From Arabidopsis thaliana (Eukaryota; Streptophyta; Magnoliopsida; Brassicales; Brassicaceae), in assembly GCF_000001735.4 (NCBI RefSeq), contig NC_003076.8, forward strand, positions 17,053,835 through 17,117,834: a stretch of 64,000 nucleotides of DNA, written 5' to 3'. Positions 22,997-34,860 of the stretch are shown piece by piece (positions within the stretch are counted from its first letter, which is position 1; every line of letters starts with the position of its first letter). Both the position numbers and the translations under genes were made by a program. Under the pieces are notes generated by a model. The model was not told the DNA's origin. It did no database searches and saw only the letters and a program-made list of their open reading frames with translations.

Positions 22997-25900
22997 TATA
23001 CTAAATCTTGTAGTCAAAAGCGTTGAGTTTTTCTTACTTTATGTTTGAATATAATATAACATTATATGTTGAAAGAAATTTAACAACTATCAATCTTGTC
23101 GAGATATAGGAATTGCTCACATCGAATGCCATATTACTTGTAAAACTCGTGTGTCTTCTTACCGTTTTCTTAAATTTTTTCTTTCTTGAATGCTCTTTTT
23201 TTTTTTTTTTTTTTCCTTCTAGCAATCCTGAAAAGATGCAATTTAACTCATTTGATTCTCAACTCTCGATGAGTGAGGATTAGAATTCTCAACTTTCATC
23301 TAATACTAAGAAAACATTCAAAAGAAAAATGAAAAAGAGAGAGTGATTATATTTCTATATAGTTGGAATTGTGAGAGTATTGTGGTGATGTGCCCAAAAA
23401 GTTAAATGCAGTAACTTGGCCAAAATAATTAATAAATAATGATTTTTTACCCAAGAATAATAATAATTTAAGAAACAACAAAAGAGTAAAAAAGTTGGAA
23501 GACTTTTATGACAACGTAGATTCTGATTAGTGGTTAAAAAGGTGAAAACAAGCACAGAGAGAAAGACTGGGTGTGATAATTAGATAATGAGTACCCTATG
23601 ATTTGCTTGTTTACTATTTTCTAATATATAAAATAAATTATTTTAAATTTCCAATGCAAGAAAATAGGCTTTTAAAAGGTCTCTGCCTCTTAGGGCTTGA
23701 TAGAGAATACAACAGAGTTTGCATTTAATATTTTACTGCAAAACCTTCAAAGCCTCAGATTTGAAAAGTTGACTGGGAAAGCAACCGCGGCTTTGTCATG
23801 GAGATTCTTGTTTGAACCACAAAGTCCCTCCAAAAGGAAAATTTGTTTATCTTTCAAGAATTGAGGAGAAATAAAGACAACTAATTACTCTCAATCGTAT
23901 TATTTTAATTAATTTTCATGACATGTCTCTTGGGTCTTGGCCATTAAAAGAAGAATCGTACGGTCGATAATATTTTGCTTTTTCTCCGACAATATTCTTG
24001 TTTACATAAGCATCTTATTGTGTTTTGTTAAAAAGAAAAAAATGGTATACTTTGTTAAAAAAAAAAACAGACAAATGATAAAAACCTAACATTCCCATTG
24101 ATATTTATTATTTTGTTTATATCAATAAGCATCTGATTAAAAGCAAAATATTCTCTTAAATTAACATTTAACCAATATTTTTTTATATAAAACATAAGAA
24201 TATTTTTTTTTTGTACAATTAAAAAAACTTCAAAAAATAATAACCACCCGTTTTTTTTTTTTTTGTGTGTACGATTAATAATAGTAATATTCACCACATT
24301 TGAAATTTCTCAGATAAAAATACAGCAATAAAATTCGATGTGTACATAGACATCATATTACATGTCTCCAGGCGCCAGATTAATGGCTTGGCATCGAAAA
24401 AGCCGAAGTGGTAATATACGATGGAATATTTGGAAAGATAATTTGCTTTGTTATTGATTGATGGAGACACCATTAAATTTCTCTTGTTTCATTTTTTTAT
24501 TAATTAATTTCTATCTGCTTCCTTTTGTTTGTTTCTTCTCTCTTCTTTGTTGACACTCTCAAGGCTCCTTTTTAGGTAAAATTTCTGGAACTCTCAAGGC
24601 TCTTGCTGCTCCTTGCTTTGCTATTGAAAACAAGAATATATGTACTTATTACATAGATGATTTTTTTCCTATTTAATTTGTTTTCTTTTGCAAATTGACA
24701 AACTAAATAATCTCCAAGAATATATTGTACTTATTATACTAATTGTATAGTTAAATGATAATAATAAACGAAATTCAACATTCAAAAGGCTAAGATTGGT
24801 AGCCATGTGACACTGGTTAATGTTGACTATGAGTATATATGTATCATGTTCTAATATGATTTGAATCAATAACATATAAAAGGAGGCATTCTAATAAATA
24901 AATAGTAGTGAATGAAACAAGATAAATTTTTAACTCAAGAAATTTTTTCACTTTCTATCTGTCTAATAGGTTTAAGATGATAACCATGAGCTGTCGTATA
25001 TTTCATAGATTAATTGTGTATTAATTATGTTTGATCGAGATTTCGACGGGTTAGAGTAAGATGCATTAATAAAGGTGTATCATAACTACAATAAGTCTTT
25101 TTTTCTAGCATTGAAAATTTGCAACAAACTGAATCCATTTAATAAATTATATCATAGAACCATGCATTAATATTTTAAATGTGTATTATGACTACTCAGT
25201 GTACCCATGTGGTGTGTAATATAGTCAAATGTCCTTTTTGATATTTTATTTTGTTGCTTCTCGCATTTTATCTTAAATTAAACATGAGTTGGAGAATGCA
25301 AATATTCCATTTTTTAGAAAGATTTGTATCATTCCCACGTATGTCATCGAGCTCATACATCTCTTTTGCAAAACCCCACGGAACTTCACTTATTATTGAA
25401 TAACATTTTACATTCTTAACTATCATTCTACATGGTCTAGTGGTTTCGTTAGATGTACAATATTTTTATTACAGCGGAATTCACATTAAACATACTCTAC
25501 GAAGTAATATAGATTTCAGCTTCCAATCTCCCACCTACAAAAATAGAACTTACAGACTCCACAAATTATGTTCAATCATCGTTTTCCACATTGATATTTA
25601 AGTATAAAAATTTTATTAAAAAAATTGTAAACTCCTTAAGAGACACATGAAAGCTAAAACTGCCTTTATCGCTAGAGGACTAATTTATGTTCAATGTCTA
25701 CGATAACGCGAAAAGTTCATAGATAGACTAATAATATTATCTATGAATGGAAAACAAAAGAAAAGATTCTACACTTCCTGTATTATCGCTGGGCACACGT
25801 ACGTAGCAAAAATGGACCAACCTGTACACGTGCTTGGACCTATCGAATATCACTCGGTTGGTTAAGAATTAAAAGTAGTGATTGTGGAAGATTTACATAT

Positions 25901-28900
25901 TGTGATTACATAATGATTAACAAAATGAGAGGCCAACAAGAAGAGTTGTTATTAGTAAAGAGAGTAATTAAGAGTGGAATAAAAGATACACTCCGTTAGA
26001 GGAAAATTACGTTATTTTGACGTAAAATAAATAAATTAATCCAATAATGTTATTAATTATATATATATGAAAAATCAAGTGACTATAGATTTTCAAGTAA
26101 AATTATAGTTTGTCAATAAGTATTTATGACTTTTTATAACTATATGTTCACATTCAAATAATTCAAAGTAGAAAAATACACTAATTGCCTATAACTAAAA
26201 ATGTTAATCATAATCCTATTAAATAGCCGAACTTTTAAATTATATGGACTCTTCAGATTAGACGTACAACTTTATAGACAATTTTCACTATGTGGAACTT
26301 TGGCATTACGTACCAATCCTATAACCATGTTAATTTTGAAGGATATTGCTATATGTTTATTAATCGTTGCCAACTTCTGTGTGAGACCCCGAAGATCCTC
26401 GATGTGAAATTCACGTGTACAACCCACTTTGAATCAATAGTTACAATAAATTTAATCTCAAACATTTGCTAATTACATCTTCAAATAAGTAAATATGTAT
26501 ATATGAAAAGAAATAAGTTTACACATTTATAAGAATGAAATTAACTAGAGCAAACTTAATATTGGTCACATCTGTTTGCAAAATGCAAATACATTCATAT
26601 ATATTAAACTATATAAAATATATTTTAGAATAAATAATACTTGTGTTTTACATAGGGTAATACACATTGTAACATCAATAATAGTAAATTGAACAACAAT
26701 ACTATATAGTAGTAAAATTAAATAGTAAAATCATTTATTACAAAACGTTGATAGAGAGGAGAGGACAGGGGAAGGCGTTCTATTCAACGTGTAGCATTTT
26801 GTCGTGGCACGTAGATGCTGCATGAGTTCCCCAATATTCCCTCCTCATTAAAGGTTTTCACTAGTTTTTCATAAATATTATATTGATAATTATGTATTTG
26901 TTACATCTATAACCTATAGTATTAGTTTTACCATATTAATGTGTTTGACGTTTTATATTTTGTTTGGAGGAAGCTGTCGAGCCCCACATTCCTCGGCGCC
27001 AACATGGCCTCTCCTCTCACGTGACATTTATTTATAATTTTGGGTTGCTTATTAAATTAGCTAATTCCATTTTCCGACATCTACATATGCCTCTTGTTTA
27101 TCCCACACGCACTCTATCATAACATTATCATTGCCGGATCCTTTTTTGAAACTATGGTCCGATAAATCATTGAAATTGGTTAGCTCAAGTTTAGCTATGA
27201 TCTAATTATTGGCATTTGTACACCACAACTAAGCAAATTTTTCTGTTTTATAAAACCCTAACAGGATAGTAAATCAGCTAAACCGGATGTATTACGATTT
27301 AACCTAGTCCGATCAGTTTAACCCGATTATATGAATTCAGAGCTTATAAATGAATTTCGATTAGTTTCACGAATTCTGGATGATTTACTTATGTTATTTA
27401 TGATATTTTGGATTGAACTATATATCAAATATGTTTTAGTTTTCCATTGGACCGATTCAAGTGAACGGTTTGTTTTGAAAATTGTGAAATCAGCTACCTC
27501 ATAATTTTTCAAAAAATAATATATTTTTTCTTTTTTTTGCAATAGTTAATATATAGTTGGAATCATATTGTTCTTTCTTTTATATTTCTAGCTATTTACT
27601 CCACATTTATATTATAGTTTTGGTTGATAAACTCAATTCACGTGAAGATTGGACGAACTTTTTGGTCTATAGTTGTTCCAAAAAACTCTATAAACTAGTT
27701 AGACTATTTTTCCTGATCTATTTGAACATTAAGTTACACTTTCTCCACGTAATATTACTAGTTGACCAACGAATAAAATCTTTGGGAAAAAAACCCATCT
27801 GTGTGCTCCAACGTTAGAACAAAATGATGTTGATGAATTAGGAAGGTGTCCATGTACAAAAAAAATACAAAATCTCTTCTCTATCTTTTACGAAGCATTC
27901 GCATTATTGCTTGATCTAGGAAAAAAAAATATAAGGAAGCTTGCTTTTACTAAGAATAAGACTAATATGAAAAGTGTTGCTAAAAGAAAAGGAAAAGCCT
28001 AATTCTGTTTTAGCTATTACGAAACAGATTATTATATTGGATTAAGAAGCAAGGGTCAGCGCCTAATGCGCTCTAGATTCTTTGGGAAATGTGATAAGTT
28101 TCACCTCTTATGTTATAAAAATAAAATTAGCAATACAAGTGACAAATTAACAATTGAAATTGGTACTAATCGAATAATGCCCTTTTGATCTGCTTGGAGT
28201 TATCGAAAAGTTCGTGTGTAATATCCGGTCAACATATCTCTCTCCTCTCTCTATCTATTTCTCTCTCGCATTTGTTCTTTATTCCATATTCCATGTGTTT
28301 GTCTTGTCACAGCTCGAGCTCTTCTTGCATTTTAAATTTGTTGTTTCTTTTGCAATTTTCTAAAACAAATTGTTTATATTAGTGCATTGGAGAAATGCAC
28401 GGGCACCTTGTCTACAATACGCAACTGGAATTTTAGTTGGCTAAACATTTTTTAATGCGGCTTTTTTGTTTTACCAATTTGTATAGTTTTTGTTTTTGTT
28501 TTTTAAGGGAACTAAATTTTCACCCATTTAATCAAATTCATATGTGCTATGCAAGTTTTAGGAAAATAAGTTATTAAATATTTCCTACAGAATTTGTTGA
28601 AAGTTACAGTAAAATAATTATTATGAAGTCTTAACCTTGTTGTCACAAATATTAGAGTTGGGAACCCCTTACCAATTAGTGATTGTAACTTTAAAAATTA
28701 TGGGAAGTAGTGGAGGTTGTTGTTCGGGTTAAGCAAACATATGAAAAGTCCGATTGGTGACCTAAAAGCAAAGATATTTGTATCTTTGGTCCGAATTACT
28801 AGCTAATTTTGTGGAATTTCATCTTAGCAAAATCTAAAACAGTCTTTGATCGTCTGATCTCTAGAAAATAAAATTTAAAATTTAGCAATACAGAAAACAA

Positions 28901-30450
28901 ACTTATGTTCTCATATTAGTAAGATTAAACCATTTCTGTTTTTTACATTTTAATTATAAATACAACATGCATATAATACCCCAATAGTTAACCACATTGT
29001 ACGCCATAGTGATAAGGTCACTATCAGTTAATTTCTCATAAATGCCTCTGAAATAAAACAGTTTCTTACCAATTAATATACGGGTTAAAGTGTTCAACGT
29101 TGTAATAAATAATGGAGAAACAAGAATGGACCACAAAGCTAGCGCAAGGTACAACAGTTTCATGAAAATGGTAATGATAAACTAAAATGCTTCTGTCTCA
29201 ACATTCCTTGTTTTTTGACTCTTTCATTCTAAAACTGCCTTTTCTGGTCATTTTATTGTCAGCTCCTACACAAGAATAAACAATATTCCATTTACTCATT
29301 TTCTTGTAAAATATTCATTAATGCTCTCTCACTAAAAGATGTCTTTATCTTCAAAGTCGTAATTACCCATCTCATTTTCATTATATCGAATCCAACAGAA
29401 ATTACAATATCATCATTACGATTTGGTTTTGTTTTGTGACGTTGTTGTGTCTTGTTTAATTCTGTGGTCGTCTACCAGTTTTCAGAGGCATCTTTGTTAA
29501 GTGGAGTGACGATAATGATATATTGAAAAACTTTCAAACGTTGCAATTATTATTGATTATTTTATTTTTGAAATTAACTGGCTTTGGGTATATATACATT
29601 CACTACGTAAGAGAGGGAAAAAAAAAAAATACATTCACTACGTAAGCAATTAAGATGTGTGTCGGACAACTTTTGGTGGATCTTTTTACCAAAAAGAAAT
29701 ATAATTTTTTAAAAAAAATTGGCAGAGTAAAATTGTTTACAAGTAGGCTTTAATTCCCAACCGATAAAAGAAAAGAGTTGAGCTTTTTTTTTGGGTTGTT
29801 GGACCACAACGGGCTCGGGCTGGCCTAATTATCCATTTACTCCATCCGACGTGAGAAATGACAGGCCACGGTATGATTTAAGTTTGATACTTGATTTAAA
29901 ACGTAACCTTATTGTATAATTTCATTGTACACTATGTTTAGTAGCATTTTTTACATTTTTATATCCATTATTTCAAACCTTTTGATCCCAACACGTACGG
30001 CCGGGTCATTATAGCTAGTATTATATTTTGCCAACAATTATATTCTATTTTTCTCTCTTTAGATATATATATATATATAATTAAATCATTTTTTCAAATG
30101 CTGAAGATAAACTTCTTTTTCTCAATACTGCAAAAGAAAATCATAAATAGTTTTCTATACGATATTTTTACATATTTAACAATTTATTTCCTTTGATATT
30201 TAGAAATACACATATTTTGGAAACGGTAATATATCTTATTATTTTTTCAGAAATTAATATTTAGAATTTTTTTTGCAGTATTACCTCAATATTGAACAAT
30301 CAAAAAATTTAGTTAATTTTATGCTTTCAATAATAATTCTGGATCCTCCCATTACATTTGGATCTATCTAAATCTATACCATTTTTCTTTCCGTAGGATC
30401 CTCCCATTACAACGCCACGTACTTTCGTGTTTTCTTTAAACTGGAAGCTG
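22997..30450. other. Long gene-free interval upstream of KAN4
   Basis: About 7.5 kb, AT-rich, no coding region I can support on either strand. Landmarks: CACGTG palindromes near 25836 and 27018; two 17-base copies of TACATTCACTACGTAAG at about 29595 and 29632; two copies of GGATCCTCCCATTACA at about 30341 and 30398. A non-coding RNA cannot be excluded. Confidence 0.6.
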
Positions 30451-30454
30451 ATGG

Positions 30455-30465
30455 TATATATATAT
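30455..30465 (+). promoter_or_regulatory. TATA box of the defensin-like gene
   Basis: TATATATATAT about 75 bases upstream of the ATG at 30536, at normal core-promoter distance. Confidence 0.45.
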
Positions 30466-30535
30466 TTCAATCCTCTACGGCTCTACCACTACTATCAGTG
30501 TTTTTATATATTGAAAACTAAGTTTTTCATTAAAA

Positions 30536-30917
30536 ATGACTAAATGCACCATTTTTGCTGTCTTCGTCATCCTTATTCTAGGTTTGTTTTACCATTCTCT
30601 AAACCTATTTTAAAAGCATATATTTTTAATACATTTTGTTTTCTTTAAACTGGGAAATGATATTTACGTTTCAAAATATATGTTTTGTAGGGATGATGGT
30701 GAAAGAGATGGAAGGAGTCACATATTGTAGTACTGAATTGGCTGGAGTAAATTGTGGTAATTGTAACGATGCATGCAAACAAAAGTATAAGGATGGAACC
30801 GGCCAATGCACTTCAAAGATGCAAACCTTACGATTCAGAAGAAGAAGAAAACCGAAACCTGCTCCTGCAGTCATCCTTGTATTTTTTAAATTTTATTCGA
30901 AGTGTATTAATGATTAA
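30536..30917 (+). pseudogene. Defensin-like (DEFL/LCR) gene, apparently frameshifted
   Basis: Two exons as in plant defensin-like genes: 30536-30581 (signal peptide MTKCTIFAVFVILILG) and 30691 onward, joined in phase 1. As read it is 90 residues with mature cysteines at 28, 37, 40, 44 and 55; the C40-xxx-C44 step and GTGQC fit the cysteine-stabilised alpha-beta fold. The frame then runs into an RRRRKPKPAPA tail and ends at 30917 without the expected last three cysteines. Those are present in the neighbouring frame as C-x-C-xxx-C (30860-30880), followed at once by TAA (30887-30889). The simplest reading is a small insertion or deletion between about 30815 and 30858, next to a GAA run. It could still be expressed as a five-cysteine peptide. 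Exact paralogue not known. Confidence 0.65.
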
Positions 30918-31425
30918 TGGATCACATTTATAATAAAAATACTAATAAATTTAATAAAATAAATTACAAGAATGTGAACTTTTATTCGGCATGTTGTCAA
31001 AGCTGGTTGAGATGTTGAATCGAAATTTACATTATATACATAGGGAACAACTATATATTAAAATATTTTAAGCCTCATAACATAACACTAATGTTTTCAA
31101 AAGTATCAACACAAATTCGACGTGTTCACAACACACATGGCAAAGAAAAAGCCAAATATTCATGGTTCGATGTTGAATTGGGTAAGAGCTAATACCAATT
31201 GGTGATTTCCTGAATTCGCTGATCAGACAAACAAATTGGGTTAGGATTCCAAATGCACTTAATTGTTTCGTTTCAGGATCACGAAACATATCCTTCGAAT
31301 CATGTTTTTCATCTCATCGCTTTTCTCTAAAAACATATATTAAAACGACAAAACGTAATGAATTGGCATGTTTATTGGTTATAATCTGTGTTTATAGTTT
31401 TTTTTTTTGTTTTTGAAAAAGAAAA
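30918..31425. other. Intergenic, no supported feature
   Basis: AT-rich. A 73-codon open frame on the minus strand (31068-31289) matches no family I recognise and has no supporting context. Confidence 0.5.
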
Positions 31426-31439
31426 TTCTGAAGGTATGG

Positions 31440-31550
31440 TTTTTTGGGAGGGGACTATATAAAATGCTCTTCTCGCCGACCTAAATGGATGTACAGGCCT
31501 AGGCCCACAACTTCTTAGTTATTCCAAAAAAAATTAAAAGGTATTTGAAG
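31440..31550 (+). mobile_element. SINE-like 3' fragment
   Basis: Carries the same body as the copy in the MRN1 intron: AAATGCTCTTCTCGCCGACC, GGATGTACAGGCC and CAACTTCTTAGTTATTCC, followed by an A-rich tail. The 5' pol III box region is eroded. Assigned to a tRNA-derived SINE family from the repeated structure and memory of the plant consensus. Confidence 0.55.
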
Positions 31551-32055
31551 TGTCTTTGAATCCGGGTCTAGACAATATTCAACCCACTTGTTTAGACGAT
31601 ACCAAATGTCTACAATTTTTCTTTTTCATCCTATTTCACTTTCTATTCCTAATAGTTCAAAATTTAGATTTGATCTCCTTACGAATCTTAAATAAGTATT
31701 ACAATTCTCATATATAGAATGAGAATATTACACGTAGAGACACTATTTTGAAACTTTAGCCACAAATAGGCACTTTGAAAGGAGAAGGCACTTTACCAAA
31801 TCAAAATTCCTAAATTGCCCTCTGAACTACAACGCTTTCTCCTCATTTTCTCTCTCAACTCTTTTCTCCATCGTCTTTATTTCTCTCTCTTTCCAAAATC
31901 AAAACCAATTTTTTACGGGAATCTCAATATTCCAAATCAAAACTAAAAACCCAATTTCATATGATTTATCATCATCTTCCCTGTCTCTCAACAATTATTT
32001 GATTTGGTTCCATTTATTTCTCTCCTTGATTAAGGAATCTCTGTCATCGATTACA

Positions 32056-32184
32056 ATGAAAAGTGAGGATGTTAACCATGATCAGTTACCTTCTAAGCAA
32101 TCTGGGCTTGAAACGGTTCGTGATGTTGAGAACGCGAGTAGCAGCAAAAAGGCCATTGTCGATGTAACTTCATCTGAGGCATAG
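32056..32184 (+). other. Short open frame inside the MULE-type element
   Basis: A 42-codon frame starting MKSEDVNHDQLPSKQ and ending DVTSSEA, with ordinary charged composition unlike random AT-rich sequence and a CT-rich leader-like region upstream. It stops exactly where the 69-bp tandem repeat begins (GCATAG). It may be the first exon of a captured gene or chance; I do not recognise it. Confidence 0.3.
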
Positions 32185-32361
32185 TTGTCCATTGATGAGT
32201 GTCCAAGCATTCAAGTCCAAATGGTCATCTATTAACTCACATTTGAAGCATAGTTGTCCATTGATAAGTGTCCAAGCACTCTAGTCCAAGTGGTCATCTA
32301 GTAACTCACATCTGAAGCATAGTTGTCCATTGATGAGTGTCCAAGTACTCAAGTTTAAGTA
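32179..32361 (+). repeat. 69-bp tandem repeat, about 2.6 copies
   Basis: Unit 1 at 32179-32247, unit 2 at 32248-32316, partial unit 3 from 32317. Each starts GCATAGTTGTCCATTGAT and contains GTGTCCAAGC and GGTCATCTA. Units differ at only a few positions. Each copy has an in-frame stop near its start in the frame of the upstream ORF. Confidence 0.9.
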
Positions 32362-33512
32362 TATAAAGCGTGTAAGAAGATCAATTGTAGCAGCAATGTT
32401 CTGTTGTTGATTCTTAATATATTCTTCGTTTTTAAGTTATGATAGAGAATTTTGAGATAATCTCAGAATTTCTATGATTTGTAAGAATTATAGAGAACCA
32501 CCATGATTGATGATTTTGAAAAAGAAAATAAAAATGATGAAAAAAAAAAACATGGAAGACAGAGAAGATAAAAAATTATGCTAGTTTGTCTCCATGATAA
32601 CTTGTCCACGTAAACGTAACCATGTGGAAATAAGTGATTCTCATAAGCAAAAGAATATGCTTTTAAGGTTAGACGTTCAATGAAACATCAATTTATCAAG
32701 AAAGAATCAAATTGTACCAAACAAGGCGATCAAATGGATATGAAATTTAATACTGGAATTTGCCAACTTGGGTTTTCCATAAACTCTCAAATGTTTGATT
32801 TTGATAAACTCTTAAATGTTTGATTTTGCAAGGAAAGAAAAAAAAGTAATAATGAGAAGAGAGAGAAAGAGAGAGAGAGAGAAAAGAAGAAGCGACGAAG
32901 AAGAAGGAAAAAAAAGGAACGTGGAGAGATGAAACTTTTTTTTTAATTATAATTTTTTAATTTTCAGGGGTAAATTGGTCAAAAGTTTAATGAAAAAGTT
33001 GGAAAAGTGCTTCATCCCTGACAAGTGCCTCAAAAGGAATAAAATTCTCTAAAAGTGTCTAAACGTGTCACATTCCCATATAGAATTTATCGGTAGTTAT
33101 TTTCATATTTATTTATTTAAATTAGTTTTATATGTGGTAAAATGTTTAGTTATATGAGATGATGACATATGTGGTAAAATAGACACTATATGTTAGAGAC
33201 AAAAGCGAGAACGATGAGTAAGTTTTACCAAATATTTGAGATCAAACCTGTTAAAACAACTTACCGTAGTTTTTATGATGGAATCTATTTTTATAAACAC
33301 ATATTAAACTAATTTTAAATCGTCTATTTTTCACTATAGAGATTTTGATTGTATGAAATTTTTGATGCAGAGACTTTATTTGTAAAGATTTTAGAGACTT
33401 TAGCATCAATTGGTAAAATTGTGGATGTTAAATTGTGATTCTAAATAATAGAAATATACCTATAAATCTAGAGGATGAAATAACAACAAAACACGCACAA
33501 ACTGTCATGTTA

Positions 33513-33759
33513 GAGCAACTCCAATAAGGTTTTGTTTTAACTAAGTTTCTTAGTTTTAGAGAAAGAAAATATATTAATAAAAATTATGTAGCTTTCTTGA
33601 ATAGTGAAGAAACTCTCTTCAAAATTTCTTATATAAGGTATTTTGACCTACTTTGGAGAAGATTTCTTCAATATATAAGAAACTCACACATTTTTTATTA
33701 ATATATTTTCTCTCTCTAAACTAAGAAACTTATGTTAGGAACTATCAATGGGGTTGCTC
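33513..33759. mobile_element. Tourist-like (PIF/Harbinger) MITE
   Basis: 247 bases flanked by TTA on both sides (33510-33512, 33760-33762). Ends are GAGCAACTCCAAT and, reverse-complemented, GAGCAACCCCATT. A long inner palindrome follows: AAGTTTCTTAGTTTTAGAGA and AAATATATTAATAAAAA on the left recur reverse-complemented on the right. TTA duplication, size and hairpin structure fit Tourist-like MITEs. Confidence 0.78.
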
Positions 33760-33939
33760 TTATATGTTATAGTCATATTTAATCAAGTTCAGTTATCGAT
33801 CTATTAATAATTTAATATTCAAAAATTTAGCTTCTAGGTTTCCATCACAATTTCACTCTTATAAATTATGAGTTATTTGTGGTATTTAAAACAATGAGAA
33901 ATGTATCTCCATCTAAACATATAACAGTTAAGGTTTAAA

Positions 33940-34260
33940 TGTTATAATTAAACGATGTTAAATGTCGGTTTAAATTTAAAAAAAAGAATTAAGATTATAT
34001 TTTTTAATTAAACGAGATTAATTATCGGTTTAGGTTTAAACAATTAAATTTATAAACAGGTTTAGATTTTACAATTAAACGAAGTTAAATATTATTTTGG
34101 ATTTGGAAATAACGGTTAGAGTTAGATTTTAATATTAAACAAGGTTAAATATTGGTTTGGGTTTACAAAAAAAAAAATTTAAATTTTGTAATCGGACGAA
34201 ATTATATATCGGTTTGTATTTATAAAAGAGTGGTTAGAGTGAATTTATTTTATAATTAAA
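33940..34260 (+). repeat. Degenerate ~60-bp tandem array, five units
   Basis: The motif AATTAAACGARGTTAAATAT followed by CGGTTTRGGTTT recurs at about 33944, 34004, 34071, 34131 and 34189, spaced 60, 67, 60 and 58 bases. Units are diverged. The array ends about 600 bases before the C2H2 gene. Confidence 0.7.
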
Positions 34261-34809
34261 TATTTACTTATTTATTTATTAGATGACAGACTCTGATTGG
34301 CGGGAATAAAAAGGGATGAAGCCAAGCACTGTTCATTATTAAATGAGATAAAATTGATTTGGTTAAATTTTAAAAATGCTTAAATTAATCAACAAAAAAA
34401 ACAACAATTTTAAAGCTTCTTAAAAATATAATTTAAGAAAAATAGAAGTTTAAAGAGAGCAAAAAAGTCAGTTAAAGATGTAAAGAAAGAACACTAATAT
34501 TTTAAAAACTTTGACCTAATTATCCGTTAAAAAAATTTAAACTCAAAACTTTGTGTTCAAAATCAAACAAGCTTTAAAAGATTGAAGTCAACATTACAAA
34601 TACATCTTCTAATTTTTTAGGAAAGAATGTACAATTCAAAACATACTATATACTTAAATATAACTAACTAGTCAACAAAGATTAATAACCCGCCAAAAAA
34701 GTTATTCAAAGTAATCAATAACGTGCCAGATTTGAAATTAACTAAATAACAAATATATTGACTTTGAATTCATGAATTTCAATATATTACCTTTTTTGCA
34801 CTTCAAAAA

Positions 34810-34817
34810 TATATAAA
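34810..34817 (+). promoter_or_regulatory. TATA box of the C2H2 gene
   Basis: TATATAAA 44 to 51 bases upstream of the ATG at 34861, implying a very short leader of about 15-20 bases. Confidence 0.55.
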
Positions 34818-34860
34818 AGGATACATAGGGAAATAATTTAGATACACTTAGAGCTACAAA

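Larger units (their letters stand above)
31721..33077. mobile_element. MULE-type element (possible Pack-MULE), exact 9-bp target duplication
   Basis: Identical 9-base flanks ATATAGAAT at 31712-31720 and 33078-33086. Terminal inverted repeats: left GAGAATATTACACGTAGAGA, right reverse-complemented GGGAATGTGACACGTTTAGA, about 22 of 28 bases matching, with weaker similarity continuing inward (AGGCACTT, AAGGCACTTT). 1357 bases. The interior has a CT-rich leader-like region (31840-31990), a short open frame (32056-32184) and a 69-bp tandem repeat, which suggests captured host sequence. No transposase. Confidence 0.78.

Noticed and set aside
29595..29648. Two TACATTCACTACGTAAG copies as a target-site duplication
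   Set aside because: Only about 20 bases of mostly A-tract lie between them, so a local duplication is simpler than a transposon insertion.
31068..31289. 73-codon minus-strand open frame
   Set aside because: No family match I can recall and no flanking gene structure.
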